DNA of 64,000 nt, from the NCBI RefSeq assembly GCF_032362555.1, contig NC_083518.1:6274501-6338500 (forward strand), given 5' to 3'. The DNA is from Amyelois transitella. Its lineage: Eukaryota; Arthropoda; Insecta; Lepidoptera; Pyralidae. The notes below the pieces were generated by a model. That model saw only the letters and a program-made list of their open reading frames with translations, did not search any database and had not been told where the DNA came from. Of the stretch, positions 34,500 to 44,617 are shown one piece after another (the first letter of the stretch is position 1; every line of letters begins with the position of its first letter). Position numbers and translations under genes: made by a program.

Positions 34500-35152
34500 T
34501 TTTATATGGCTTTTGGTGTATAATCTGATAATAGATAATTGAAAAGTAAGGAGATGAAGTCTACTATCTCATACGCATTACACGGCACAGTGCATTCAAC
34601 GTTGGAATATACATTTCTAATATATGGAAAACCATATGAACCTTTTTGTATTTTATTGTAATATTTCTGCACGAAAAACAAGCTTTCGAAAAGAATAAAT
34701 GCGACAATATTTTTCATATGAAATGCAGCAAAAAATATTTTTTGCAAATACATAAATCATGCACCAAATTTTTCACAAAAGTTAGTTACCATACCATTTC
34801 TTTATCTGGACAGCTACCACATTCATAAAAAATCTATTTATTAAAAGTTTTTTTTTAACATTACCTAATACAAACCAAATTTTGTTTAATTTTTATCTGT
34901 TTTAAGATATAAATATTTAGAAATAAATATGTTATATTAGTAAGTACTTGCTTAATCGATTTTTTTTAAACTCATAGTAAGGTATCAAATAGTATAAATA
35001 AAAATAATTTTGCTATGATCAGGCATCAGACTATTGATTCGTATTAGTAGTTTATAAGCTACATCATCACAGAGGCCCGGGAGCTTAAATAGCGATCAAA
35101 AGATATACAAAACTACATCAGTTTATAAATTTCTAAATACAACGTAAGTACT
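34500..35152. other. AT-rich spacer between two inverted repeats
   Basis: About 650 bp of AT-rich DNA with no recognised feature, lying between oppositely oriented copies of one repeat family. Confidence 0.45.
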
Positions 35153-35420
35153 GTGCCGTGTGGTTCCCGGCACCAATACAAAAAAGAATAGGACCACTCC
35201 ATCTCTTTCCCATGGATGTCGTAAAAGGCGACTAAGGGATAGGCTTACAAACTTGAGATTCTTTTTTTAGGCGATAGGCTAGCAACTTGTCACTATTCGA
35301 ATCTCAATTCTATCTTAAAGCCAAATAGCTGAACGTGGCCTATCAGTCCGCTCAGGACTGTTGGCTCTGTCTACCCCGCAAGGGATATAGACGTGATTAT
35401 ATGTATGTATGTATGTATGT
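35153..35420 (+). mobile_element. Full-length 'gccgtgtgg' family repeat, plus
   Basis: Starts gtgccgtgtggttcccggca at 35153 and ends in (ATGT)n at about 35420. Same internal words as 34243-34499 in opposite orientation. About 268 bp. The variable (ATGT)n tail suggests target-primed retroposition, as in SINEs or short LINE ends, but no pol III A/B box is certain. Confidence 0.85.
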
Positions 35421-38081
35421 ACGTAAGTACTTGACCAATTGGAAAAGTAGAAAGAAAAACTTCAATGCAATAATAATTTATTCAACAACTCATCCTAACT
35501 CAAAATGAAATGTTGAGCGGTACACGATCCCAACTAGTATTGTCAACTATTTCCGAAAAATAAAGCGCTAAAAACGCGCTACATTTTCAAGAAACTCGAG
35601 ATTTGCGCTTTTATAGTAATAACACCAAAATCGTCTTCTTTTTAACCGACTTGTGTCGGATATATAAGGAGGTTTTCTAACTAAAAACCTCCAAAATTCC
35701 ATAATAATATTGATTGTTATTAATTTTTGATTAATTGAAATTAATAACAAGGAAAAGCGTTAGATTACTGAAAAAATGAACGCTAGACGCTTTGCTCAAA
35801 ACAATGCTAGATTTCGCGCCATAAGCATAAAGTTAGCAACACTGATCCCGACTAAACTCTTCGCAACGGCCACCAACTCTGCACTCGTCTCGCAATCACT
35901 GCAGCATTTTATTACTTTTCCATTTCCACTGGGGTTTCAATTTCCTTTCTCATAATTAATAGCCTTTCAGTCGCTTGACGTTTTCTATTCCCGCAACAGA
36001 ACTAGTGATCAATTTGTGTATCATCCGCCGCATTGGGTTAACTTTGAGGCGAGTTTTCAATCAGTTGTTGAGATAATATTGTTGTTTTACAAGTTTATTA
36101 ACGGTGTATTTGTATAAACATAGTACAATAATCATAATAACACACATTGTCTTTACAGCAAAACAAATCAAATAAGTATCTATATTTTAGTAAAATAACG
36201 ATATAATTTATAGTGTCTTAATTCCTAATCAAACGTTTGTACTTAGACTAAAGAAATTAACTTCACTTACGATTAGAAAAACAAATATAACGTGACCTTA
36301 ATTCTGATTTATAAGTATACAAATATATATTATATTCCAAGAGACTTCCAATTTTCTTCATATTTTTATATAACAAAAACAAATGGAACAATTCTGCCTA
36401 CACCCTTTGAAGATACCAACATTACAATGTCAAAAAGAAATACTTCTAAGGACACGTCGTTATAATATGGAGCACGTAATTTTTAACGAACACAACTTGC
36501 ATATTATCAATAATGGCTACATTTCAGAATATTGAACATCAACTTCTTAATGAGGGCAAGGAAATTTGTACATGAGTGGAGGAACTTAAGAATCGTGTAA
36601 AGTTCCGGCGTCATTAAAAGTTTGGACTCTGAGATTTGTGCCAACACTAATTAGCCAGACACTTCTGGAACGAGGTATAATTTAAAAAAATTAAACATGT
36701 TGTCTCTTTCTTTGTCTATGTATATGTTAAAATATACTCTCAGTTTTGGGTGGGAATAAATAAATGCAGGTTGACTAAAGATATATGAAAAGTGTGAAAG
36801 GGTTGTCAAAGGGTAAGCCCAAGACTAACGTACTTTGATCAAATCGGAGTTGTTGTGGCAAAAGGTCAGGTTGAGAATACTTTAAGCCGTGTTCACAAGC
36901 CCAAAAAGAAAGTAGCTCCATAGCTAATTGGGAACTATTTATATGATCCACTCATATCTTTCTAGGGGCTACTTTCTTGTTGTACACTTCTAAACCGAAA
37001 AGAGTGAAAAATGTGAAAAGATGTTTTCTCTGCCTACCCCGGACACTGTGCAGTAATTTGCCAAGATTCACTCGACAGTCGACACTAGCCTTCTGAATGT
37101 ATGTATGTAGTGTGTTTTTGGTCTTTAGTCATGTCTGAATATATCTAGGTATCATTATATGAAGCTGTAAGTTATGTTAGTTAACATTGATCAAAATTTT
37201 GTGACAGATATAAACTTCTTACCACATTTAAGTGAAAGGCTTAACCTTTCACTTCTGGCTGCCCTGTTAGAGATAAAGATGTGTGGTGTATATTTTATTT
37301 ATTTTAACAGATGTCACAAATGTAGATTCTGATTGAGGTATACCTAAGTTATTATATTATTATTACTGAAATGAAGTCCGAAGTCTATTTCAAACTTTAA
37401 ATGAGCAATGAGCCTCTCCGGGACAACTTATTCATTTAAAGAGACAGATGACAACTTTGTTTCGTTAAAAACTACAGAAAAATCTAAAAGCTTCAATCCC
37501 ATATTTTTACATTACATTTTCGAACTATAGTTTTTTTAATCCCTTAAATCATTATGGTGTATTATAAGCCAAGGTATACAATAAAAGCTTTAAATGTATG
37601 AAGAATTTTAATTAACTTTATACTTACATTACCTTTATCCATACTTCTTAAAATTTCAATGCGAAAGTTTAAATACCTGCATGATACGTACGCAATCTCA
37701 ACTAAACAACTAATTATTGTGATGAAATTTTGTATGAGTAAAGTAAATTATTAAACGTAAGCTAATTTAAGTAAGGAATTTCCACTAGCGGTTTGGGGTG
37801 TTCATTGTCTGTCAATCAGTAACAGAAGAGTTAAGGTATAGATTACTACAATAAATATCAAACTATTATTACGGTTACCTAATAGGTACATCACGCGCGT
37901 TGCTTTAGTCTTGACATATATAATACTCGTAGCAATTAATATGAAGCTCGTTAACTATATGACAAGTTAATTAGTATACATCTAAGACCATTACGTTTTA
38001 CATCAAAGAGGTTCGAAATATACACGTGACATGATTCTTTTACTTCACTTCTTCAATAAACACAATAATACTCCTTGTTAG
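35421..38081. other. Intergenic, no gene recognised
   Basis: About 2.7 kb of AT-rich DNA. A scrap with 'tttaaccgacttgtgtcgg' and 'aaaacctcc' on both strands near 35640-35695 belongs to another common lepidopteran repeat type (compare 63465-63500). 'ctctgcctaccccggacac' at about 37028 is a fragment of the family at 9715. No coding exon is visible. Confidence 0.4.
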
Positions 38082-38185
38082 TACCGTGTGGTTTCCGGCA
38101 AATTACAATTGGACCACTCCCCTCTTTCCCATGGATGTAGTAAAAGGCGACTCAGGGATAGGCTAATAAACTTGCCTAAAGCGGA
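38082..38185 (+). repeat. 5' part of 'gccgtgtgg' family repeat
   Basis: 'accgtgtggtttccggcaaa' followed by 'ggaccactcc' and 'gtaaaaggcgactcagggat'. Breaks off before the middle of the family consensus. Confidence 0.75.
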
Positions 38186-38566
38186 TATGAATCTGCACAG
38201 TGGCACTTTTGTTTTACCCATAAGGTACTTTATAACTAATGCCACAGTTCCTTTATTGTTTGCAGGCTGACTGGAAAACATCCCTTCATGGGATAAGTCC
38301 GCCATTACAATTGATTAATTCTTTTAAAACAATATTCTATTTCTTGTATCTGTGTAAATTTCTGTGTAATGAAGATATTAAAAACAAATTATAGGTAATT
38401 AAATTGTATTACAATATTTTAGTACTTTAGTTATTAGCAAGTAATGTTTAGTAGACGCCGTATCCGCCTTTTACTGGCTATATCAGATAAATGTAGTAAA
38501 GATTTATTTTACTTATTAATAAATTTCATAAAAATGTTGCGGTATTGAAATTTATTTAAATGTATG

Positions 38567-38812
38567 CCGTGTGGTTACTTTAGTTAGAATAAATAGGACT
38601 TCTTTATCTCTTTTCCATGGATGCGACAAAGGGATATGCTAATTATGTTGGGATTCTTCTTTTAGGCGATGAGCTAGCAATCTGTTACTATTTTAATCTC
38701 AATTCTATCACTAAACCATAAAGCTTAACGAGGCCTTTCAGTCTTTGTGAGACTGTTTATTTTGTCAACCCCGTAAGGGATAAAGATGTCATTATATGAA
38801 TGTATGTAAATT
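38567..38812 (+). repeat. Diverged 'gccgtgtgg' family repeat
   Basis: Nearly full length: 'gccgtgtggttac' at 38567, 'aggcgatgagctagcaat' mid-way, 'tttcagtctttgtgagactg' and a weak ATGTATG end at about 38812. Several deletions against the copy at 35153. Confidence 0.8.
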
Positions 38813-40088
38813 CATTTTATACCCTCCATATTGTATAGTCAGAATGAGTGGAATATCAGGGTAGATTTTTTCGATTTGAACCGACACTCGCGAAGTTTCA
38901 ATTAGAGCAGAGAACCGATTAATCCGGATTTGCTCACCAAAGGACATTGCCAACATTTTTACGGATTTCGCAGACCTTGTTATTTGGTTTTTTTAATTTT
39001 ACGAGTATGTGCTGCCTTATAAAGGAACGTTCACGTGGCGTTGGCGTATCGATTGCTCGGTGTCAGTCTTTGGCTACGATAAGAAATGGGTAAGTACCTA
39101 ATAACTTTGTCCCGCTTAATCTCCGTGAACAAGGGAAGTTTTCTGTTTGACCCAATGGTTGACTGGTAGAAAATCTTTGTATTGAGAAGGCAACTTATGT
39201 AATTTGTATTGTAATCTTTATTGCTTCTTGTGTTCAGCAAAGTGTATATGTGTTATGAATAATGATTATCTAGGCCACGGGAATTTATCTAAGTAAAGCT
39301 GAAGATCTTTCCATATATTGTATAACAAGCTAAATATCAATTTTAGGATTCCATAATTTCGCCACAAACCGTCGAGTTAATTGACTAGGAACGTATTACT
39401 TTGATTTACAACCCTTTATAATAAGTTTTCCCCCGCAGAGTTGCCGCAGCCCAATTTAAATCTTAACTTTTAGTTAAACTTCGCCATATCTTCTCTGGAG
39501 ATTTAGATTACGAAATAATTGAAGTAGCTGCCGCACAAACTCCGTCAAACATACATTGTATGTTGGAATTATATTAAAAGTGGTACTTACCAGCTTTGAC
39601 ACTTTAACGTATTACGATATTGGATATAGCAATTTAAGATGTGGAAACTTTTTAAGGGAGCCCTAATCTACCATTTGAAATCAAGTTGAATACGTTAATA
39701 GAGAATATTAATTATTAAACAACATTTTTTATTTATGTGCTTTTACAATTTTGCCAGTAAAACTAAAGATTGATTTATAACGAAAGGAAGATATGAAAAT
39801 TTCTAATTTTTTTTAGAAGGAAACCAAAGCAAATAAAATCGTTTGAAAATAGAACAATTCCAGAATAAGACCGCTTAAAAAAGGTCGCCGGAGTCAGAAG
39901 TTTCCACTAAATTCTTAACTTGGCCAACAAATCCGCAGATAGCCGTGTTTTATATGGGTCAGGTCCGAGCACTCGTCTGATAAGTGTCGCTTCCACGGAA
40001 ACAGTTTACCGACACTTGCTTCTGAAATATTACGGATTCGAGTGCGAAACTCGGTTATTTCTGGGAGATATTTTCTTATACATACTAT
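38813..40088. other. Intergenic, no gene recognised
   Basis: About 1.3 kb with no supported feature. Short open frames on both strands show no family signature. Confidence 0.4.
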
Positions 40089-40235
40089 ACTAGTTGTGGC
40101 TCGTGCGTGGAGGCTTCGCTGCCGTATAAATTTAGGATAAAAAGTACCTTATATGATATTACAGGTTATACTCGTATTCTACCCGTGTATTAAGCTTCAT
40201 TAAAATACTTCAAGTAACAAACACATGTACATGTA
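40089..40235 (+). repeat. Dispersed 'actagttgtggctcgtgcg' element fragment
   Basis: Head actagttgtggctcgtgcgt, then 'taggataaaaagtacctta' and 'ctacccgtgtattaagcttca', words shared with the elements at 13507 and 24901. Ends near 40235. Confidence 0.5.
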
Positions 40236-40320
40236 CATTAGTTTGTATACTAACCGATGCTTATACGGTGAAGGAAAACAACGTGATTAAGTCTGCACAA
40301 TCAGGCGACTGGATGTGAAA

Positions 40321-40600
40321 CAATGATCGATCCGATACAGGTTAGGTTTACCTGCAAAGGTTGCGGAGGTCAGATAGGAGTGGTTTCGTGTAAAAACATG
40401 ACTCACCCATTCCAGGGTCCATAGCCAAAGGCATACCCTGGGCTTCTCTCCAGAGTGGCGACGATGCAAAAGGGACTAAAGCCAGGACGAAGAAGTGTCA
40501 AACACATATCCTCCCACACATTCTTTCAACCTTTTGAATTTATAATGTCCGAAGTAGGATTCGAACCAGTGCTTGGGCAGCGTCGCACTTTTTATTCGGG
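40321..40600 (+). repeat. 'ttgcggaggtcag' repeat with tRNA-like scrap
   Basis: Contains 'acctgcaaaggttgcggagg', 'cccattccagggtcc' and 'gataggagtggtttcgtg'. At 40558-40572 the minus strand reads 'ctggttcgaatcct', a good pol III B box, so part of this may be a tRNA-derived SINE. No complete tRNA cloverleaf can be drawn. Confidence 0.5.
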
Positions 40601-40689
40601 CATCTCTACAGTTTGTCCAATGACGCTTTCGTTTAACAGTTTATCGACACTTGCTGCGAAATTTTTAAATTCTGGCAAATATTGTTTAC

Positions 40690-40818
40690 GGCGTAAATGC
40701 CTAAAAGAAGAATCCCAAGTTTATAAGCCTATACCTTAATCGCCTTTTACGATATCCACGGGAAAGACATGGAGTGGCCCTATCCTGTTTTATTTCAGTG
40801 CCGGAAATCACACTGCAC
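40690..40818 (-). repeat. 5' part of 'gccgtgtgg' family repeat
   Basis: Minus strand; reads 'cgccttttacgatatccacgg' in pieces, then 'gaaagacatggagtggccc' and ends 'gtgccggaaatcacactgc'. Confidence 0.75.
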
Positions 40819-42627
40819 TGATACAGAGAAATTATACTTATAACAATAGTAAATTAAATAACGAGTACAGTTCAAATTTTGCTATTGTGAGTATTTTGTT
40901 TCCTGATGACATGGTATTAACATCAACCAAAAACCTGGTAACATTCATTACATGAAGCAAAAAAATTCTGTTCCCACCTAGTATACAATTTTAAATATTC
41001 TACAGACCATTTCAAGTTTGCAAATAGGTTTTTCGGCGGTCTTTTTTCAGGGAACAACACGTGGGCGGATTCGTGTAGCTTGGTCTATTCCAAACATGTC
41101 ATGGTGTGTTTACAACGTCCGAGTGTGAACATTTATCGGCCTCGCTTGACGTAGGCTAGGAGCTAGTGAATAAAACTTATTCAAATGTACCCATTACTGA
41201 AAAAACAAAAAAAAAAATATAATCACGTCTCTATCCCTTTCGGAATAGACTTGGCCCACAGTTCCAAAAAGACTGAAAGGCCGAAATCGTTCAGCTACAT
41301 GTTAAATGATAAAAATAGAGTTTTGGATAATTTTCTAAAATATTTCAATATTAACGTACTAACGTCCTTTTTACTAATCTAAACAATTAACGTTATTCCT
41401 ATTATTCTTTTAGTTAAAATATACTTAGATCTTTAATTAAACGACCTACTGCATCGCTAGCCTCGGCCTCTGATGTATGACGTTATTTCCTTCCCTATTC
41501 TAGCAGAATTTTCGATATTATAATAATTTTACGACAAAATTATTTTCCATGCAAACGACATAGCTCTTGGGCTAAATCTTTTTGTTCAGTTTTGTTAGAG
41601 CAGGTAAAACTCGCGGTGCAGCGTCCAGCAGTAACTCACTAGCGCCATGACATGCAAACGCCAAAATCACAAATTAAAATGAATAAAAACAGTTATATCG
41701 TTTATCTCTGCCATATTCAGTGGAATCGCGCCAAGTGTGATTTCGCTAAGCAAATCAACTTGTTTTGTAAAGGCGATTTTAGTTTCAGTGTTTGTTATTT
41801 TTGTATTTTTTGAAATCACAAAATGAAATATTACCTTATATTCACATATTTAGACGTAAAGCAACATATATATGTTGTTATTTTTTGCTATTTTGCTATG
41901 CTTTGTATTTGCCTGCAAATTCTGCAATCAAGTTTTATTTGATGTGCACTAGTTTAAAGTTTTTTACGCCTATTATCTAATAGAGGGGTTATATTCTCAT
42001 CTTTTTGGAAACAAATTAGATATTTTTCTGCATTCTAGATATTTTTCACAGCACCACAGTGCTTGAGTAATCACATTTCGTGTTATCCTTTTATAGCAAC
42101 GTCGCGTAGGCCGACAAAACATTGTGATTTAGGTACGTAGTATTGTCAAAAAACGGTACTCCACTCTAAACAAAGGAATGAGAATTAAATGGGATTTACT
42201 AAGACAGGGGAAGAGCTCTTTATTGTTTATTTTATTTGAAAACTCGGACGAAGGAAGCATGAAAATATAAAGTAGCCTTTCGTCCGTATGATTTTGCTGT
42301 GGAAATCTTAAAATATTTTTAGTAAGAAATGTTAGTATCGTTCTATCTTCTGGCATCAAAGCACATCTCAGTTATATCACTGAGGTTCAATTATAAAATA
42401 TAAAAAAAAAATACATTAAAACAACAGCTAGTTAATAATCAGCAATATGTTTCTTGAAATGCCAACAGAAAATCATCAGAAACACGCTTCCTAAAAATAT
42501 ACTGTGAATTTTGAAACTGTTATTATAGCTTCAAGTCTTAAGTCTGCGCTATATACCTTATATTCATAGGAACCTACTAACATACCGTGTAAATAATGTT
42601 TAACAACAAACCTTTCAGGTGCTTAAA
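40819..42627. other. Intergenic flank of the LTR element
   Basis: AT-rich. A 3' end of the 'gccgtgtgg' family lies at about 41215-41290 (minus). Nothing else is recognised up to the target duplication of the LTR retrotransposon. Confidence 0.4.
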
Positions 42628-42631
42628 GCAT

Positions 42632-42741
42632 TGTAGAGGTAAGACAATGTAACCTATTTATAAGTGATTTGTATGAAATATAATTCAGTATTAACTCATC
42701 ATTCGGTCTATCAATTAGTCTCCTAACACACCACCTTTACA
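42632..42741 (+). repeat. 5' LTR (110 bp)
   Basis: Starts TGTAGAGGTAAGACAATG and ends CACCACCTTTACA. It differs from the 3' LTR only by one missing C near position 23. It must hold the promoter: a TATTTATAAG word lies at about 42656 and a TCATTCGG word downstream is the only initiator-like sequence. Very short for a gypsy LTR. Confidence 0.92.
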
Positions 42742-42755
42742 TGGCGACCCTGCCA
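42742..42755 (+). other. Primer-binding site of the LTR element
   Basis: TGGCGACCCTGCCA begins right after the 5' LTR. The leading TGG pairs with the CCA end of a tRNA. The next bases fit a tRNA 3' end ...GGTCGCCA, possibly tRNA-Arg; the exact tRNA was not checked. Confidence 0.7.
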
Positions 42756-42893
42756 TATTTGGTGTCGGTTTGGCACGTGTAGTTTCGGATTTCGTCTCGG
42801 TGCTACAGTGCAAGGCTACTAAGTACAGAATGGGCAGTGCAAATTTTGTTCTCTATCTGTCGACGTGTGAAGTGGATATTAAAAATCGTCATA

Positions 42894-43181
42894 ATGGGCG
42901 CATCTCAAACTAAAGAGGAAATAATTTTGGCGCAAAATGCAGCTGGTGGTGGAGCTTTAAATCAAGCCACGATAGAGCGACATATGGGCTTAACAAATAT
43001 TATGCTCAGTGTAATTTTTGTTATACTATTTGTCGGAGTGTGCATGGTCATATACCATTTTTACAAAAGATGCCACAGAAAGTGGATTAGAGAGGAGATA
43101 AGGCAAACAAATAAGAGAGAGTCATTCCTGATGAGGTCATGGCGTGGACGACGTGAGGCAGATAAGGTCGAGCAGGTCTAA
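42894..43181 (+). CDS. Small N-myristoylated membrane protein of the retrotransposon
   Basis: 95 residues, upstream of gag. The ATG at 42894 gives MGASQTKEE, a fit to the N-myristoylation rule M-G-x-x-x-S/T. A short polar segment with QNAAGGG follows. One membrane helix spans about residues 35-57 (I-M-L-S-V-I-F-V-I-L-F-V-G-V), followed by a strongly basic tail of about 38 residues (KRCHRKW..., RSWRGRR). The likely topology is lipid anchor, single pass and a basic cytoplasmic or RNA-binding tail. It is not an env: no signal peptide, cleavage site or glycosylation-rich ectodomain. A second short ATG frame starts at 42830 (27 codons) and overlaps it. The role is unknown; membrane targeting of Gag or particle release is my guess. 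Confidence 0.7.
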   Translation: MGASQTKEEIILAQNAAGGGALNQATIERHMGLTNIMLSVIFVILFVGVCMVIYHFYKRCHRKWIREEIRQTNKRESFLMRSWRGRREADKVEQV

Positions 43182-43441
43182 GACGCAAAATGCGGAAATA
43201 GTGCAATACAATACAAGTGTCGGCATAAAAAGTGAAAGTGAAGTGATAAAAATAAATAAAAAATAAATAAATAAGGACCTTTTAAGAAATGAATTCAATC
43301 ATAAAAGAAGAGAAAGAACATTACTTATAATAAATATCTAACAAAATAAAGTGCAGTGTAGAGGGTAACGCGATGAGGCTCCGTGTATGGATGGACGATA
43401 AGTAAACACTAGTTAAGGGTAAGCTCTTATATTTGATTGTT
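43182..43441 (+). other. Leader between the small ORF and gag
   Basis: 260 bp untranslated stretch, A-rich with aataaataaa words. Gag is thus the second long ORF of the genomic RNA and must be reached by splicing, internal entry or reinitiation. No splice acceptor is obvious. Confidence 0.5.
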
Positions 43442-44617
43442 ATGGCTCAATTGATTCATGATATATATAAGGAATTATTATGTATACGTACTTATTTAAT
43501 AAAAATAGGACCTTCTAAACGAATAGGAGAAACTATTGAAAAGAAATTAAGAGAAGCTGAACAGATAAAATTAAAATATGAGCAGGTATTAGAGGAGATA
43601 AATGAGAAGTTGAATGATTTAACAAGTGAGGATTACGAATTATTGTGTAAACATTGTACTTTATTTGAAGATTTATTTAAAGAAATAGAAAGTTTGTGTA
43701 AAATTGATAGAAAGATAGTTACAATGGAGAAATTTAACCATAAAGTTGCTTTGGGTTTATTACCTGTTATGAATGATGATGAAAATAACACAAAACACCT
43801 CATTGACACTATTGAGTATTATGCAGAAACACTAGATAGTGAATCACAGAAAAAATTAATAACTTTTGTATTGAGGAGTAGGTTGTCAGAAAGTGCAAAA
43901 TTACTTTTAAATGATAAATATGACACTATTGCCGATTTAGTACTTGCGATGAGATCGTGCTTGTTAGCTAAAAAATCAGCAACAGCGATACAGAAACAAT
44001 TATTATCGTTAAAACAGAATGAGATGTCGATTGTAGATTATGGAAAAGAACTTTCAGAGATGTTTGTCAATCTTACAATTTCGCAATCACAAGGAGATTC
44101 GGAAAAGTATAAAGCTTTAAAAAGTATAAACGAAAATCAAGCTATTCGACAGTTTGCTGAAGGATTGCGAAATCGTAGGATTTCCACTATTATTTTAGCA
44201 CAGAAATTTACATCCTTAAAGGATGCAGTTCAAGCAGCGGTAGAGGAGGATGTCGCATCACCATCGACTTCCAACAATATTATGACAATGAGGAATTATC
44301 GTAATAATGGTAATCGTAATTTTAGAGGCCGTGGTAACTACAATAGAGGTCCGAGAGTATATCGAGGTAAGTACACCCAGTATAATCATATGCAACAGGG
44401 GTCTAGCGGTCAACGAGGAGGAAACCAAGGTGCGAGAGTGTGGCGCAATAGAGGTGGTCGTGATAATAGTTATAGAGGTTCGACTCCTCGCCGAAATTTT
44501 GGACGAAACTATCGAGGTAGGACAAACAACTATAATCATCAAGTTCATATGATTTCACGTGATGACGTAGAAGGAAAGGTTGATACGAATTCTAATATTC
44601 AGTTTTTTCGTGACTAA
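43442..44617 (+). CDS. gag: Gag of the Ty3/gypsy retrotransposon
   Basis: 391 residues; the first ATG of the frame is at 43442. The N-terminal two thirds are helical and charged (capsid-like, with LRSRLSESAKLLL and SVIDYGKEL-like wording typical of gypsy Gag). The last 110 residues are rich in Arg, Gly, Asn and Tyr (FRGRGNYNRG, WRNRGGRDNSYRG), an RGG-type nucleic-acid-binding tail in place of the CCHC zinc knuckle. It assembles the virus-like particle and binds the RNA. The stop at 44615-44617 is overlapped by pol in a different frame. Confidence 0.88.
   Translation: MAQLIHDIYKELLCIRTYLIKIGPSKRIGETIEKKLREAEQIKLKYEQVLEEINEKLNDLTSEDYELLCKHCTLFEDLFKEIESLCKIDRKIVTMEKFNHKVALGLLPVMNDDENNTKHLIDTIEYYAETLDSESQKKLITFVLRSRLSESAKLLLNDKYDTIADLVLAMRSCLLAKKSATAIQKQLLSLKQNEMSIVDYGKELSEMFVNLTISQSQGDSEKYKALKSINENQAIRQFAEGLRNRRISTIILAQKFTSLKDAVQAAVEEDVASPSTSNNIMTMRNYRNNGNRNFRGRGNYNRGPRVYRGKYTQYNHMQQGSSGQRGGNQGARVWRNRGGRDNSYRGSTPRRNFGRNYRGRTNNYNHQVHMISRDDVEGKVDTNSNIQFFRD

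Noticed and set aside
40555-40575. B-box-like 'ggttcgaatcc' on the minus strand suggesting a tRNA gene
   Set aside because: No A box at the right distance and no cloverleaf or acceptor stem can be drawn; more likely a SINE scrap.
44258-44552. Open frames of 96 and 81 codons on both strands over the gag tail
   Set aside because: Produced by the repetitive RGG-coding sequence; Gag itself explains the region.
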